Source: Planococcus shenhongbingii
GTDB taxonomy: Bacteria; Bacillota; Bacilli; Bacillales_A; Planococcaceae
DNA length: 64,000 nucleotides
NCBI RefSeq assembly: GCF_030413635.1
Contig: NZ_CP129235.1
Coordinates: 868,001-932,000 of the forward strand
Reading direction: 5' to 3'
Below the pieces are notes generated by a model. The model did not search any database, was not told the DNA's origin, and saw only the letters and a list, made by a program, of their open reading frames with translations. The first letter of the stretch is position 1. Each line of letters begins with the position of its first letter. This document shows, piece after piece, positions 18,233-26,905 of the stretch. A program made the position numbers and the translations under genes.

Positions 18233-20848
18233 TTGCAAAAGTATGTGAAGGACTTTCAGGAAATCAGCAAAGAAGATTTGCTGCTTGTTGGAGGGAAAGG
18301 CTTGAATTTGGGGGAATTGGCAAAAGTACCAACTGTCCAGGTGCCGTCCGGATTTTGCGTGACGACTGAAGCTTTTAAGCAGGTACTGAATGGAAATGTT
18401 CAGGCACTTGCCTTGCTTGAACAGTTATCTGATTTAACGGCAGCAGACAAGAAACAAATCAAGGAAGTCAGTGCGGAACTGCGGCATGGCATGGAACAAA
18501 CGGAGATGCCGGATGAAATAGAGCGGGAAATCATTTCTTCTTTTCGACGATTTGGCGATAAAAATGCTTATGCGGTCCGCTCAAGTGCGACGGCTGAAGA
18601 TTTGCCGACGGCGTCATTCGCGGGGCAGCAGGATTCCTTCTTGAATATCCGGGGAAAGCAGGACCTCATAAAGCATGTCATTAAATGCTGGGCTTCCTTA
18701 TTTACGGAACGGGCAGTGGTGTACCGCATTCAAAATGACTTTGATCACCGGAAGGTCTATTTATCGGTCGTTATTCAGCAAATGATTTTTCCGCAAGCTT
18801 CCGGTATCTTATTCACCGCCGACCCGGTGACTTCAAACCGCAAAATCGCGTCGATCGATGCCAGCTTCGGACTCGGAGAGGCACTGGTTTCCGGGATTGT
18901 GTCAGCAGACAATTACAAAGTGCGGGAAGGAAAAATCATCGGCCGGACAGTTTCTGCCAAAAAAATCGCTGTTTATCCACTGGCAGACGGTGGGACAGAG
19001 CAGAAGCAAGTGGCAGTCGGGCAGCAAGGCCAACAAGCGCTTACAGATGTCCAGATTTTAATGCTGGAAAAGATCGGCAGGCACATAGAAGCGCATTTCG
19101 GAAAGCCGCAGGATATTGAATGGTGCTTAGCGGGCGGAGAGGTTTTTATTGTGCAAAGCCGTCCTATTACAACTTTGTATCCGCTGCCGGAAAAACGCGA
19201 TGAGCAATACCGCATTTATCTTTCATTTGGCCATCAGCAAATGATGACTGAGCCGATCAATCCACTCGGCATGTCATTTTTCAGATTCATCTCGGATGTT
19301 GAATTAATTCCTGCGGGCGGACGGTTGTTTCTTGATTTGTCAGCTGATCTAGCTGCATGGAGCGGCCGTCAGATTTTCATGAGAACAATGAAATCGAACG
19401 ACCCTTTATTGTACGATGCACTCGAGAAATTTCTTGATCGAAAACAAGCACTGCCTAGAGGACAGCGGATGCTCAAAATAGGATCTGACCAATTTTCTGT
19501 GGGGTTCTTTCGGGAAATCATTAAAATTTACCGAAACAATGACCGCAGGCTGAGCAGCCGGTTAATCAATCTTAGTGAGGCATTTATCCGAGAATTGGAG
19601 TGGCGGATCCAAACGGTTTCCGGTGATGAGCTATTTGAATTAATCGAAGAAGAACAAAATGAATTAAGAAGAGTCATTGCCAATCCGCAAAGCATGGCTG
19701 CAATCATGGTCGGTGTATACGCAGCATTCTGGCTCAATAAAAACATAGAAAAATGGCTGGGCGAAAAGGATGTAGCGGACATTCTCAGCCAATCCGTCAC
19801 CAATAATGTCACTTCGAATATGGGGCTTGAATTATTGGATGTGTCTGATGTGGTGCGGAAGTATCCTGAAGTGGTGGCGTATTTTGAAAAGCCCAGCAAA
19901 ACAACTTTTTTTGAAGATCTTGAAAAACTGGAAGGTGGGCCAGCAGTTAGCCAGGTGCTGCAGGATTATCTCGGAAAATATGGCATGCGCTGTTCTGGGG
20001 AAATCGATATCTCCAAAACCCGATGGAGTGAAGACCCGACTATTCTGGTGCCTGTGATTTTAGGCAATATCAAAAACTTTGGCCCCAATGCCCGAAAGGT
20101 AAAAATAGAAGAAGGAAAACGGAAAGCCAAACAAAAAAGACAAGAAATTCTAAGCCGTTTGGAGCAATTGCCTGGAGGCACGCGAAAAGTAAAAAATACA
20201 AAGAAAATGATCAGTGTACTCCAGAATTTCATCGGATACCGGGAATATCCGAAATTCGCCTTTATCAAACGCTATTACTTCTATAAGAAAGCTTTGATGC
20301 AAGAAGCTGCGCTCTTGCAGGAAAAGGGGGTTATCGGACAAGCTGAGGATGTCTATTATTTATCGTTTGAAGAATTTCGCAATGCGGTGAATGGTGGAAC
20401 CGTCGATCGCCAAATAATTGAAGACAGAAAAGCGGCGTATCGATATTATGAGAAGCTGATGCCTCCGCGCCTGATGACATCAGAAGGCGAGCAGATTTCC
20501 GGAACTTATCATCCTGACAAATTGCCGGACGGTGCATTGGCAGGGTTGCCGGTTTCTGCAGGAGTGGTCGAAGGAAGGGCAAGAGTTGTAGTGAAAATGG
20601 AGGATGCGCACATTGAAGCGGGGGATATTCTCGTTACGGCTTTTACCGATCCAAGCTGGACGCCATTGTTTGTTTCGTTGGCCGGATTGGTGACAGAAGT
20701 CGGTGGACTGATGACCCATGGCGCAGTGATTGCAAGAGAATACGGCTTGCCGGCTGTCGTTGCAGTGGAAAATGCCACTAAGAACATTAAAGACGGACAG
20801 AAAATCCGCATCAACGGCTCTGAAGGCTATGTGGAGTTATTGGATTAG
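18233..20848 (+). CDS. rph: rifamycin-inactivating phosphotransferase (PEP synthase-like)
   Basis: 871-residue dikinase of the Rph family. Rph uses ATP to phosphorylate the ansa-bridge hydroxyl of rifamycins, giving AMP and phosphate. The N-terminal ATP-binding domain (about 1-310) contains VGGKGLNLGELA, AVRSSATAEDLPTASFAGQQ and QSRPITTLYPLP. A middle drug-binding region follows. The C-terminal swivel domain has the phosphocarrier His829 in THGAVIAREYGLPAVV, the form seen in Rph rather than PEP synthase. Length fits Rph (~870). The frame is open from 18176, but TTG 18233 has AAGGGGTGA six bases upstream and yields the family-typical start QKYVKDFQEI. The gene stands alone. Confidence 0.85.
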   Translation: MQKYVKDFQEISKEDLLLVGGKGLNLGELAKVPTVQVPSGFCVTTEAFKQVLNGNVQALALLEQLSDLTAADKKQIKEVSAELRHGMEQTEMPDEIEREIISSFRRFGDKNAYAVRSSATAEDLPTASFAGQQDSFLNIRGKQDLIKHVIKCWASLFTERAVVYRIQNDFDHRKVYLSVVIQQMIFPQASGILFTADPVTSNRKIASIDASFGLGEALVSGIVSADNYKVREGKIIGRTVSAKKIAVYPLADGGTEQKQVAVGQQGQQALTDVQILMLEKIGRHIEAHFGKPQDIEWCLAGGEVFIVQSRPITTLYPLPEKRDEQYRIYLSFGHQQMMTEPINPLGMSFFRFISDVELIPAGGRLFLDLSADLAAWSGRQIFMRTMKSNDPLLYDALEKFLDRKQALPRGQRMLKIGSDQFSVGFFREIIKIYRNNDRRLSSRLINLSEAFIRELEWRIQTVSGDELFELIEEEQNELRRVIANPQSMAAIMVGVYAAFWLNKNIEKWLGEKDVADILSQSVTNNVTSNMGLELLDVSDVVRKYPEVVAYFEKPSKTTFFEDLEKLEGGPAVSQVLQDYLGKYGMRCSGEIDISKTRWSEDPTILVPVILGNIKNFGPNARKVKIEEGKRKAKQKRQEILSRLEQLPGGTRKVKNTKKMISVLQNFIGYREYPKFAFIKRYYFYKKALMQEAALLQEKGVIGQAEDVYYLSFEEFRNAVNGGTVDRQIIEDRKAAYRYYEKLMPPRLMTSEGEQISGTYHPDKLPDGALAGLPVSAGVVEGRARVVVKMEDAHIEAGDILVTAFTDPSWTPLFVSLAGLVTEVGGLMTHGAVIAREYGLPAVVAVENATKNIKDGQKIRINGSEGYVELLD

Positions 20849-20875
20849 GCTGCTAAGGGCTGAGTTTCTGTTTTC

Positions 20876-20911
20876 TATGGATTCTCTTGCCAAAAGGCAA
20901 GGGGATCCATA
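20876..20911 (+). terminator. terminator-like hairpin after rph
   Basis: TATGGATTCTCTTGCC pairs with GGCAAGGGGATCCATA (G-T tolerated) around AAAA. The following T tract is interrupted (CCGCTTTTCTTT). Confidence 0.7.
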
Positions 20912-20970
20912 AGCCGCTTTTCTTTATCATGGTTTCCCCATTTTATTGCCACTGTGCAATGGCAGCCTTA

Positions 20971-21013
20971 AGCTCTTGAAGCGATGCTTTTCAGCAAAGA
21001 ATCATCAAGAGCT
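20971..21013. terminator. spaced inverted repeat, possible terminator of the DUF4181 gene
   Basis: AGCTCTTGA (20971-20979) and TCAAGAGCT (21005-21013) are perfect inverted repeats separated by 25 bp. There is no clean T run on the minus strand, so termination is uncertain. Confidence 0.35.
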
Positions 21014-21035
21014 AAAATATTTAATGCTCTTCTGG

Positions 21036-21437
21036 TTAGGTTAATGAAGATAGCAGGTCAAACCAAATAGCGGCTCCTAAAGCGAAGGCAAGAATAGACA
21101 TTTCACTGACTGTCAAAATGGATTGTTTCGGATCTTCTGAGTATTTCCATTGAAAAAAAGCTGTTACCGAATAATCCAGAATCAGGAGAATAAGTAGTCC
21201 AAACAGAAATAGATTGAACGAAAGTCCCTTATAAAAAGTTAAATAAACAAAAGAGATGTTTGCCACAAAAGAAACAATTCTTAATGTCCAGTCGATTTTC
21301 CCGTGCAGACTGTTGACATGGTTATAAGAGAAAAATTCCTTTTTCACTTTTTTAATATCGAATGCTTTTCTGAGAAATATTTTTACTAACCAACTAAAGA
21401 AGAATAACAGCAAAACGGCTAAAAAGAACTTTTCCAT
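21036..21437 (-). CDS. DUF4181 family membrane protein
   Basis: 133-residue protein with about four hydrophobic helices. The segment KKEFFSYNHVNSLHGKIDWTLR between helix 1 and helix 2 matches DUF4181 proteins of Bacillales, whose function is unknown. The ATG at 21437 follows a GGGGGTG Shine-Dalgarno. No operon partners. Confidence 0.72.
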   Translation of the reverse strand: MEKFFLAVLLLFFFSWLVKIFLRKAFDIKKVKKEFFSYNHVNSLHGKIDWTLRIVSFVANISFVYLTFYKGLSFNLFLFGLLILLILDYSVTAFFQWKYSEDPKQSILTVSEMSILAFALGAAIWFDLLSSLT

Positions 21438-21663
21438 AGCACAACACCCCCGAGACTAAACTATAAACAGCTTCTTTAATACTGATACGTTCCAGAAGAT
21501 GACTGGTTTCATTTAAATGAATTTGGTGATGAATAGAGAACGTGAGAGTTGGATGGCAATCTCCAAAAAAATAGCTGTTGAAAAAGGTAAGGGGTGGTCT
21601 CCCAATGGGAATAGTCCACAGTAAAGCTTTTGCCAGTGATGCCAAAGAAAAAAGCGGATAGGA

Positions 21664-21700
21664 AAATGCCCTGTTGATCTGCCGGATCATCAGGGCATTT
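21664..21700. terminator. terminator of the TM2 gene
   Basis: AAATGCCCTG (21664-21673) pairs with CAGGGCATTT (21691-21700), with an inner GATC/GATC pairing. On the minus strand it follows the TM2 gene stop by 8 bp. The DNA from 21438 to 21663 holds no recognisable gene. Confidence 0.78.
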
Positions 21701-21708
21701 CTTGTTCC

Positions 21709-21918
21709 TTAATATCTTCTTCCATGCTTTGCCTGAAAATTCTCTTCTGATGACAATAAATAAGTAACTCCTTCAATAAAGCCGATAATCGCAGGAATGG
21801 CTGTCCAACAGAAGGCAAGATACAAAAGACCGGTCTTGGGTTTGCCAAGATAAAATTTATGGGCGCCAAAATCACCTAAAAAGATTCCGAGCAGTCCAGC
21901 GGCCAGCTTGTTTTTCAT
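21709..21918 (-). CDS. TM2 domain-containing small membrane protein
   Basis: 69-residue TM2-domain protein. The hallmark GIFLGDFGAHKFYLGKPKTGLLYL spans the first helix and loop, and a second helix follows ending IEGVTYLL. The role is unknown. ATGs lie at 21927 and 21918. The latter is preferred because AGAAAGG (21928-21934) is then 9 bases upstream. Confidence 0.8.
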   Translation of the reverse strand: MKNKLAAGLLGIFLGDFGAHKFYLGKPKTGLLYLAFCWTAIPAIIGFIEGVTYLLSSEENFQAKHGRRY

Positions 21919-22080
21919 CGTAATCATCCTTTCTGCGTGATACTTGTGTTTTCCCTTCTGCAGGGAAGTTAATCATCGATGACTTGAAAACTCAGTTTCT
22001 CGAAAATAAAGCAATTGAATGATTGAGCTGAAAAATCTAATAAATTGAGTAGAACCATTTCTCGCTTCCAGCAATTCAGC

Positions 22081-22086
22081 TATAAT
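22081..22086 (+). promoter_or_regulatory. -10 element upstream of the acetamidase-family gene
   Basis: A perfect TATAAT lies 32 bp before the ATG at 22118. No good -35 is present at 17 bp. If used, this -10 excludes the in-frame ATG at 22085 as a start codon. Confidence 0.4.
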
Positions 22087-22117
22087 GAATTTTAAAAGCT
22101 TAAAAGGATGGGACAAA

Positions 22118-23014
22118 ATGAATCGATTTTCAAGCGTCAAAACAATTACTTCTTTTTCGAAGCAACACAAGCCTGCATACTTTGCCGAGCTGAACGAAGT
22201 CGTGGAAATTGAAACCTTAGACTGCTATGCCGGACAAGTGAAAACCGCCGAAACACTGCGTGCAGATATTGACAGGAGCCAGCTGAATCCGGCGACCGGT
22301 CCTGTTTATATCAACGGTATTCAAGCGGGGGATACGTTATGCGTGGAAGTGATGGCAATTGAAACGGGCGATTTCGGCATCATGATGGCTGCGCCGGGAC
22401 TTGGCCCTTTAGGAAAATCCATTACGGACTCGACGACAAAAATCCTGCCGATCAGTGACGGGCGTATCCAATTCAATGAAAATCTTCAACTGCCAGTAAA
22501 AGCGATGATCGGAGTAGCCGGTGTGGCGCCGGAAGAAGATGCAATTTCGACCGCCGTTCCAGGCACACATGGCGGCAACCTCGATACGAAAGATATCAAG
22601 GCGGGCAATAAACTGTATCTTCCTGTATTTGTGGACGGAGCACTCGCCGCGTTTGGCGATTTACATGCGGCAATGGGCGATGGCGAACTGAGTGGAACCG
22701 GTGTTGAAACAAGCGGCGTTATCCGGCTGGGTTTCACGAAAGTTCCGATCCAGCTTGGAAATCCGATGGTTGAAGACAGGGAGTTCCTCTATTTTATCGC
22801 GTCAGCCGAATCATACGAAGACGCCATTCAGACAGCTTTGTTTCAAACCGCAGCCCAATTGGCAAGCTGGCTTGAGCTGCCGTTTGATGACAGTTACCGC
22901 TTAATGAGCGCCGTGTGCGATTTGAAATTCAGCCAGATTGTCAACAAGCTGGTTACGGTGAGAGTCGCAGTGCCAAAATCGTTATTTGCAGATTCACTTC
23001 CTTGGGAGCGTTGA
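22118..23014 (+). CDS. acetamidase/formamidase family protein
   Basis: 298-residue FmdA/AmdA family enzyme. Members hydrolyse short amides such as formamide or acetamide to the acid and ammonia. The metal-centre region PGTHGGNLDTKDI, the LPVFVDGALAAFGDLHAAMGDGE block and the C-terminal region ending SLPWER are visible. Substrate is not predictable. The ATG at 22118 is chosen over 22085 because of AAAAGGATGG (22102-22111) and the TATAAT at 22081. Followed 95 bp downstream by an AraC-type regulator gene on the same strand. Confidence 0.87.
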   Translation: MNRFSSVKTITSFSKQHKPAYFAELNEVVEIETLDCYAGQVKTAETLRADIDRSQLNPATGPVYINGIQAGDTLCVEVMAIETGDFGIMMAAPGLGPLGKSITDSTTKILPISDGRIQFNENLQLPVKAMIGVAGVAPEEDAISTAVPGTHGGNLDTKDIKAGNKLYLPVFVDGALAAFGDLHAAMGDGELSGTGVETSGVIRLGFTKVPIQLGNPMVEDREFLYFIASAESYEDAIQTALFQTAAQLASWLELPFDDSYRLMSAVCDLKFSQIVNKLVTVRVAVPKSLFADSLPWER

Positions 23015-23109
23015 CTTTTGAGTGAGGAGAGCCGACTTTTTCGGTACATTGTTAATCGGATAGGCTTCTTTTATTCCTCTTACAATAGAAAGTGAAAGGA
23101 GGTCAGCAT

Positions 23110-23985
23110 ATGGATATGCTAAAAGACATGAACGCAGCCTTGCACTATATTGAAGAACATCTGGATGGCGATATTGAATTTGAAAAAGTTGCGGAGATTG
23201 CAGGGGTTTCAGAATACCATTTCCGAAAACTGTTTTCGTATTTGTCCGGCATGAGCCTAGGCGCCTATATCCGCAACCGCCGACTGTCCCAGGCAGCCAT
23301 TGACTTGCAGCAGGGCAGGGAACGGGTATTGGATGTGGCGGTCAAATACGGTTACGATTCAGCGGACGGTTTCAGCCGTGCGTTCCGTGAATGGTCGGGC
23401 ATGAATCCGTCAGAAGTGAAAAACAGCGAATCGTTCAAAGTGTTTCCGAAGCTGACTTTCCAGCTTTCAATACGGGGAGGAATAGATATGGAATACCGCA
23501 TCGTTGAAAAAGAAGCATTCAAATTGGTGGGAATCAAAAAACGGGTGCCCATCGTATTTCAAGGAGAGAATCCGGAAATCTTGAAAATGGTGAAGTCACT
23601 TACGTCAGAGCAGCGTGAGAAACTGCAAAAGCTGCGCAATACGGAAGTCAAAACAGTGGTCAGTGCATCGTTCAATTTTGACGAGAAACGTTTTGAAGAG
23701 GAAGGCCAGCTGGATCATCTGATCGGCTCCATCACGACAATGAACGCAAATTTTGACGGTTTGGATGTCGTTGAAGTACCCGCAGGAAACTGGGCGATTT
23801 TTAGTTCGGAAGGGCCGTTCCCTGACACTTTGCAAGACACATGGGCAAAAATATTTTCAGAATGGCTGCCGTCTTCGCCTTATGAACTGATCGAAGGGCC
23901 GGAAATCTCATTTAATGGTGATTTTTCAAATCCGGTGAATGTTTATAGTGAAATTTGGATTCCGGTGAAAGAGAACAAGAAATAA
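23110..23985 (+). CDS. AraC-family regulator with GyrI-like effector domain
   Basis: 291-residue regulator. Two AraC helix-turn-helix units fill residues 1-110 (VAEIAGVSEYHFRKLFSYLS, then VLDVAVKYGYDSADGFSRAF). A GyrI-like/Bac_rh ligand-binding domain starts near residue 127 (MEYRIVEKEAFKLVGIK) and ends in PVKENKK. This Rob/MtaN-like layout usually senses drugs or other small molecules. The ATG at 23110 follows AAAGGAGGT (23095-23103). A second strong Shine-Dalgarno, GGGGAGG (23474-23480), lies inside the gene 7 bp before the in-frame ATG at 23488 that begins the effector domain, so a separate effector-domain protein may also be made. Confidence 0.85.
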   Translation: MDMLKDMNAALHYIEEHLDGDIEFEKVAEIAGVSEYHFRKLFSYLSGMSLGAYIRNRRLSQAAIDLQQGRERVLDVAVKYGYDSADGFSRAFREWSGMNPSEVKNSESFKVFPKLTFQLSIRGGIDMEYRIVEKEAFKLVGIKKRVPIVFQGENPEILKMVKSLTSEQREKLQKLRNTEVKTVVSASFNFDEKRFEEEGQLDHLIGSITTMNANFDGLDVVEVPAGNWAIFSSEGPFPDTLQDTWAKIFSEWLPSSPYELIEGPEISFNGDFSNPVNVYSEIWIPVKENKK

Positions 23986-24054
23986 AGTAGAGGGCAGCTT
24001 GGAGCTGTAATCAGAACTATGAGCAGGACACCAGAGAATGATATAGACAAAATG

Positions 24055-24100
24055 AAAAACCATCCCTGTAAACCAGATCGGTTACAGGAGATGGTTTTTT
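24055..24100. terminator. bidirectional terminator
   Basis: AAAAACCATC-CCTGTAA pairs with TTACAGG-AGATGGTTTTT, A run left and T run right, between the convergent AraC and SDR genes. Confidence 0.9.
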
Positions 24101-24105
24101 GTCTA

Positions 24106-24888
24106 TTAATATTTATAGGACTGGCCGCCATCGATGTTGACGACAGTTGCGTTGATAAAGCGGGAACTGTCAGAGAGAAGGAAAGCGACAAGATTGCCGA
24201 CTTCTTCCGGTTTGCCGAAACGTTTCATGGGGTTGACACTGACGAATTCCTGGCCGGCAGCTTCCCAGTTGTCGCCTGCCATTTGCTTGAGGGAACCTTC
24301 CACCATCGGCGTCATGATTGCACCGGGTGCAATCGCATTGATGCTGATGCCGTACTGGCCATATTCGATGCCGGAGTTGCGAGTTAAGCCAACCACGCCG
24401 TGCTTGCTTGCTGCATAGCCGGACTGATTGCCGACTCCGCGGATTCCACCGACAGATGCTGTATTGACAATTGAACCATAGCCTTGCTTTTTCATGACTT
24501 TCAAGACGTACTTCATGCCGTAGAACACGCCGTTCAAGTTAACACTGATTACTTTTTGGAATTCATCAGAACCGTAATCTTCTGTCAGGTTCTGTTTTCC
24601 TTCGATGCCAGCATTGTTGAAAAAGCCATCAATTTTCCCGAAAGTGTCGACCGTGAACTGGACATACTTTTGAACTTCTTCTTCATTTGTTACGTTTGCT
24701 TCAACAAGTTCAACCGCAGCATTCTGCGCCGCTTCAAGGATTTCTGTCTTGCTTTCCTCGAGCGCTTCTTTATTCATGTCGACCAGTACAAGTTTTGCGC
24801 CTTGTTTGGCAATCGCTAAAGCAGCTGCACGCCCAAGCCCCGAACCGCCTCCGGTAATCAATACAACTTTGTCTGTGAAATCAATCAT
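24106..24888 (-). CDS. SDR family oxidoreductase
   Basis: 260-residue classical short-chain dehydrogenase. TGGGSGLG is at residues ~12-19, NNAG in the centre, and the catalytic YAASKHG with preceding NTASVGG carries the Ser. The residue pattern LVLVDMNKEA indicates NAD preference. The end NATVVNIDGGQSYKY is typical of 2,5-dichloro-cyclohexadienediol/glucose dehydrogenase-like SDRs. Substrate unknown. The ATG at 24888 follows GGAGAGG. It is a paralogue of the 15600-16349 SDR and stands alone. Confidence 0.85.
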   Translation of the reverse strand: MIDFTDKVVLITGGGSGLGRAAALAIAKQGAKLVLVDMNKEALEESKTEILEAAQNAAVELVEANVTNEEEVQKYVQFTVDTFGKIDGFFNNAGIEGKQNLTEDYGSDEFQKVISVNLNGVFYGMKYVLKVMKKQGYGSIVNTASVGGIRGVGNQSGYAASKHGVVGLTRNSGIEYGQYGISINAIAPGAIMTPMVEGSLKQMAGDNWEAAGQEFVSVNPMKRFGKPEEVGNLVAFLLSDSSRFINATVVNIDGGQSYKY

Positions 24889-25119
24889 CTAATAACCTCT
24901 CCTTTTCTATAAGTTAGTTGACGGAATACACTGTCATTTTAAATGGTTGCAATAAGACATTCAACTTTTAGGCAGAAGAAGTTGTAGAGAAGGGCGACAA
25001 ATCAACTAGGTCTGCCGTTTTTTATTTTAATTTAAACTGTTAGTCCGTCATGTAATGGCCTTCATCGATATTTTCTTTGGTTAGGCCATGGAGTAAAAGC
25101 AAGTTACTGGAGAAGCTGA

Positions 25120-25968
25120 TTAAATTGCGGTGTGGGAAGTAATCGCTTTAATGATTTCATCCCAGTCGCCAGCGGGGAGTTCGTGCCCGGTCCCTTCAAG
25201 GCGCACCAGCTTGGCATGAGGAATTTCTTCCATCAAAGCGAGAGCATGCCCGTATGGCAAGATGGTATCTTCCGTCCCATGAATGATGAGCACAGGCACA
25301 GTCACTTGCTTGGAAGTACCTTGGAAAGACTCGTCAGATTCAAGCAAGGCATGATTGAACATACTCAGCAAATTATTGGCGCGCTCAATTTCCTGATGGA
25401 CTTGCACCGCTGCACGTTCAGCATCAAAAGAATGTTTGGAACCGGACAAGAGGCGGGATCCTGTCACCAGATAATCGGCAACCGCTGCTTTGTCGCTCCA
25501 ATCGAGCTCAGCGCTCCTTGCATGATAGGCAAGGATCCGTTCGTCCATCGGAGGAAATTCACGGGATTCGTCGGTTTCAATTATGCCTGATGAAATCAAT
25601 GTGATGCTTTGAATGCGTTCCGGATATTTGATTGCGGCAATCTGTGCCAGCATCCCCCCAAGCGACATGCCAATAAGATGTGCTTTTCCAAGGCCATAAG
25701 CATCCATGATACGGAGAATATCGTCGGCCATATCCGATACCGTGTAATTCAGTTTTCCAGGCTCATAGCAAGTGGAACGGCCGACATCGCGGTTATCATA
25801 GCGGATTACGAAGCGGCCTTGGTTCGCCAGTTTCCGGCAAAACTCCTCATCCCAATACACCATCGAAGACATCGCCCCCATGATCAAAAGAAGGGGCGTG
25901 TCAGTTGGATCGCCAAAGCTTTCCGTGAATAATTCTATGCCATCGCTGTGAATCATCTTTTCTGCCAT
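25120..25968 (-). CDS. alpha/beta hydrolase
   Basis: 282-residue alpha/beta-hydrolase. The oxyanion segment LLLIMGAMSSMVYW, nucleophile elbow GMSLGG and the terminal catalytic region with IIHGTEDTILPYGH and GTGHELP (His) are all present. It resembles the aclacinomycin methylesterase (RdmC)/non-heme haloperoxidase-like group, so carboxylester hydrolysis is plausible but unproven. The ATG at 25968 has GGAGG upstream; the in-frame codon at 25983 includes the Shine-Dalgarno. Transcription from the XRE gene upstream is separated by a terminator. Confidence 0.83.
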   Translation of the reverse strand: MAEKMIHSDGIELFTESFGDPTDTPLLLIMGAMSSMVYWDEEFCRKLANQGRFVIRYDNRDVGRSTCYEPGKLNYTVSDMADDILRIMDAYGLGKAHLIGMSLGGMLAQIAAIKYPERIQSITLISSGIIETDESREFPPMDERILAYHARSAELDWSDKAAVADYLVTGSRLLSGSKHSFDAERAAVQVHQEIERANNLLSMFNHALLESDESFQGTSKQVTVPVLIIHGTEDTILPYGHALALMEEIPHAKLVRLEGTGHELPAGDWDEIIKAITSHTAI

Positions 25969-26063
25969 CAGGTATTCCTCCATTCAGTATAGGAACTGTT
26001 AAAGAAAGTATAATCATGTAATCCGGTGAATTCAATGGAGTTATAGCGGTGCTCAAGAAGATA

Positions 26064-26107
26064 AAAAAAGCGTTTCCCTGCCTTTTAGAAGGCGGAGAAA
26101 CGCTTTT
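26064..26107 (-). terminator. terminator of the XRE-cupin gene
   Basis: AAAGCGTTTC-CCT-GCCTT pairs with AAGGC-GGA-GAAACGCTTT around TTAG, flanked on both sides by A/T runs. It separates the XRE gene from the hydrolase gene. Confidence 0.9.
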
Positions 26108-26129
26108 ATTGATACAGGAAAAGTGGAAT

Positions 26130-26669
26130 TCAATATATTTCCGTGAGTTCCGTATCTGAGTAGACGGAAACCTGGACAACCGCTTTTCCCTCTCCGATAT
26201 TTTTGACGAAATGCGGAACGCAGGCATTCCAGCTGAATGAATCCCCTGCTTCGGCAACGATGGAATCTTCGCCTTGTTCAGCAAGGATTTTACCTTCCAG
26301 AACCAGATGGGATTCTACTCCTTCGTGTGCATTGCTTTCTCCAGTAGATGTGCCGGGAGGAAATTCGACAATCATCATCCGCAATCCGCCAATCGATGAT
26401 AAATGCTCCACTTTCAAGTTATTGTATGTGGAGTAGCTCCGTTTATCTTTTCTGACCACTCGCATATGCTCTTGTTTTTCCAGCAGTAAATAAGGCAGTG
26501 GCACATCCAGATAATTGGAGATGGTTTGCAGTGTGCTGATGGACGGGGAACTATTATTATTTTCAATATTGCTGACAAAGCCTTTTGACAAACCTGTTTC
26601 TTCACACAGTTGAGCAATAGTTATTTTCTTCCGGTTACGTATGCTCCGAATTTTTGATCCGATATCCAT
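26130..26669 (-). CDS. XRE-family regulator with cupin sensor domain
   Basis: 179-residue regulator. The N-terminal Cro/C1 helix-turn-helix (IGSKIRSIRNRKKITIAQLC through LSKGFVSNIENNNSSPSI) occupies residues 4-60. A C-terminal cupin barrel (residues ~100-175) includes GESNAHEGVESHLVLEGKIL and EAGDSFSWNACVPHFVKNIG. XRE-cupin proteins typically repress genes for small-molecule uptake or detoxification. The ATG at 26669 has GAGGTG (26676-26681) upstream. It is divergent from the MhqD-like/DoxX operon, with 13-bp direct repeats in between that are candidate operators. Confidence 0.85.
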   Translation of the reverse strand: MDIGSKIRSIRNRKKITIAQLCEETGLSKGFVSNIENNNSSPSISTLQTISNYLDVPLPYLLLEKQEHMRVVRKDKRSYSTYNNLKVEHLSSIGGLRMMIVEFPPGTSTGESNAHEGVESHLVLEGKILAEQGEDSIVAEAGDSFSWNACVPHFVKNIGEGKAVVQVSVYSDTELTEIY

Positions 26670-26713
26670 TTTTTTCACCTCGTTAGTTGCTTCATAAGAA
26701 ACATAGTTCTATT

Positions 26714-26790
26714 TTAGCAAACAAATGGTTGACATTCCAGTGAAACCTTGTTATCTTATAGAAAATAAAGATTCTTATTAGGAAACAAAT
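26714..26790. promoter_or_regulatory. paired 13-bp direct repeats, candidate XRE-cupin operators
   Basis: TTAGCAAACAAAT (26714-26726) and TTAGGAAACAAAT (26778-26790) differ at one position and start 64 bp apart, about six helical turns. They flank the forward promoter in the divergent gap between the XRE-cupin gene and the esterase-doxX operon. A degenerate third copy (AAGAAACATAG) lies just before the XRE gene. Confidence 0.5.
26729..26757 (+). promoter_or_regulatory. promoter of the esterase-doxX operon
   Basis: A perfect TTGACA (26729-26734) lies 17 bp before TATCTT (26752-26757), about 150 bp upstream of the esterase start. It is bracketed by the two TTAGnAAACAAAT repeats. Confidence 0.55.
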
Positions 26791-26905
26791 TTGAGCCGAA
26801 GAGGCCATTTTTTCTGCAAGGATGTTTCTTGATAAGAATATTTTATTCTTTTAATAGATTTCAATTCACACCCGAGAAAAAATAACCACAGAAAGGATGA
26901 GCAGA

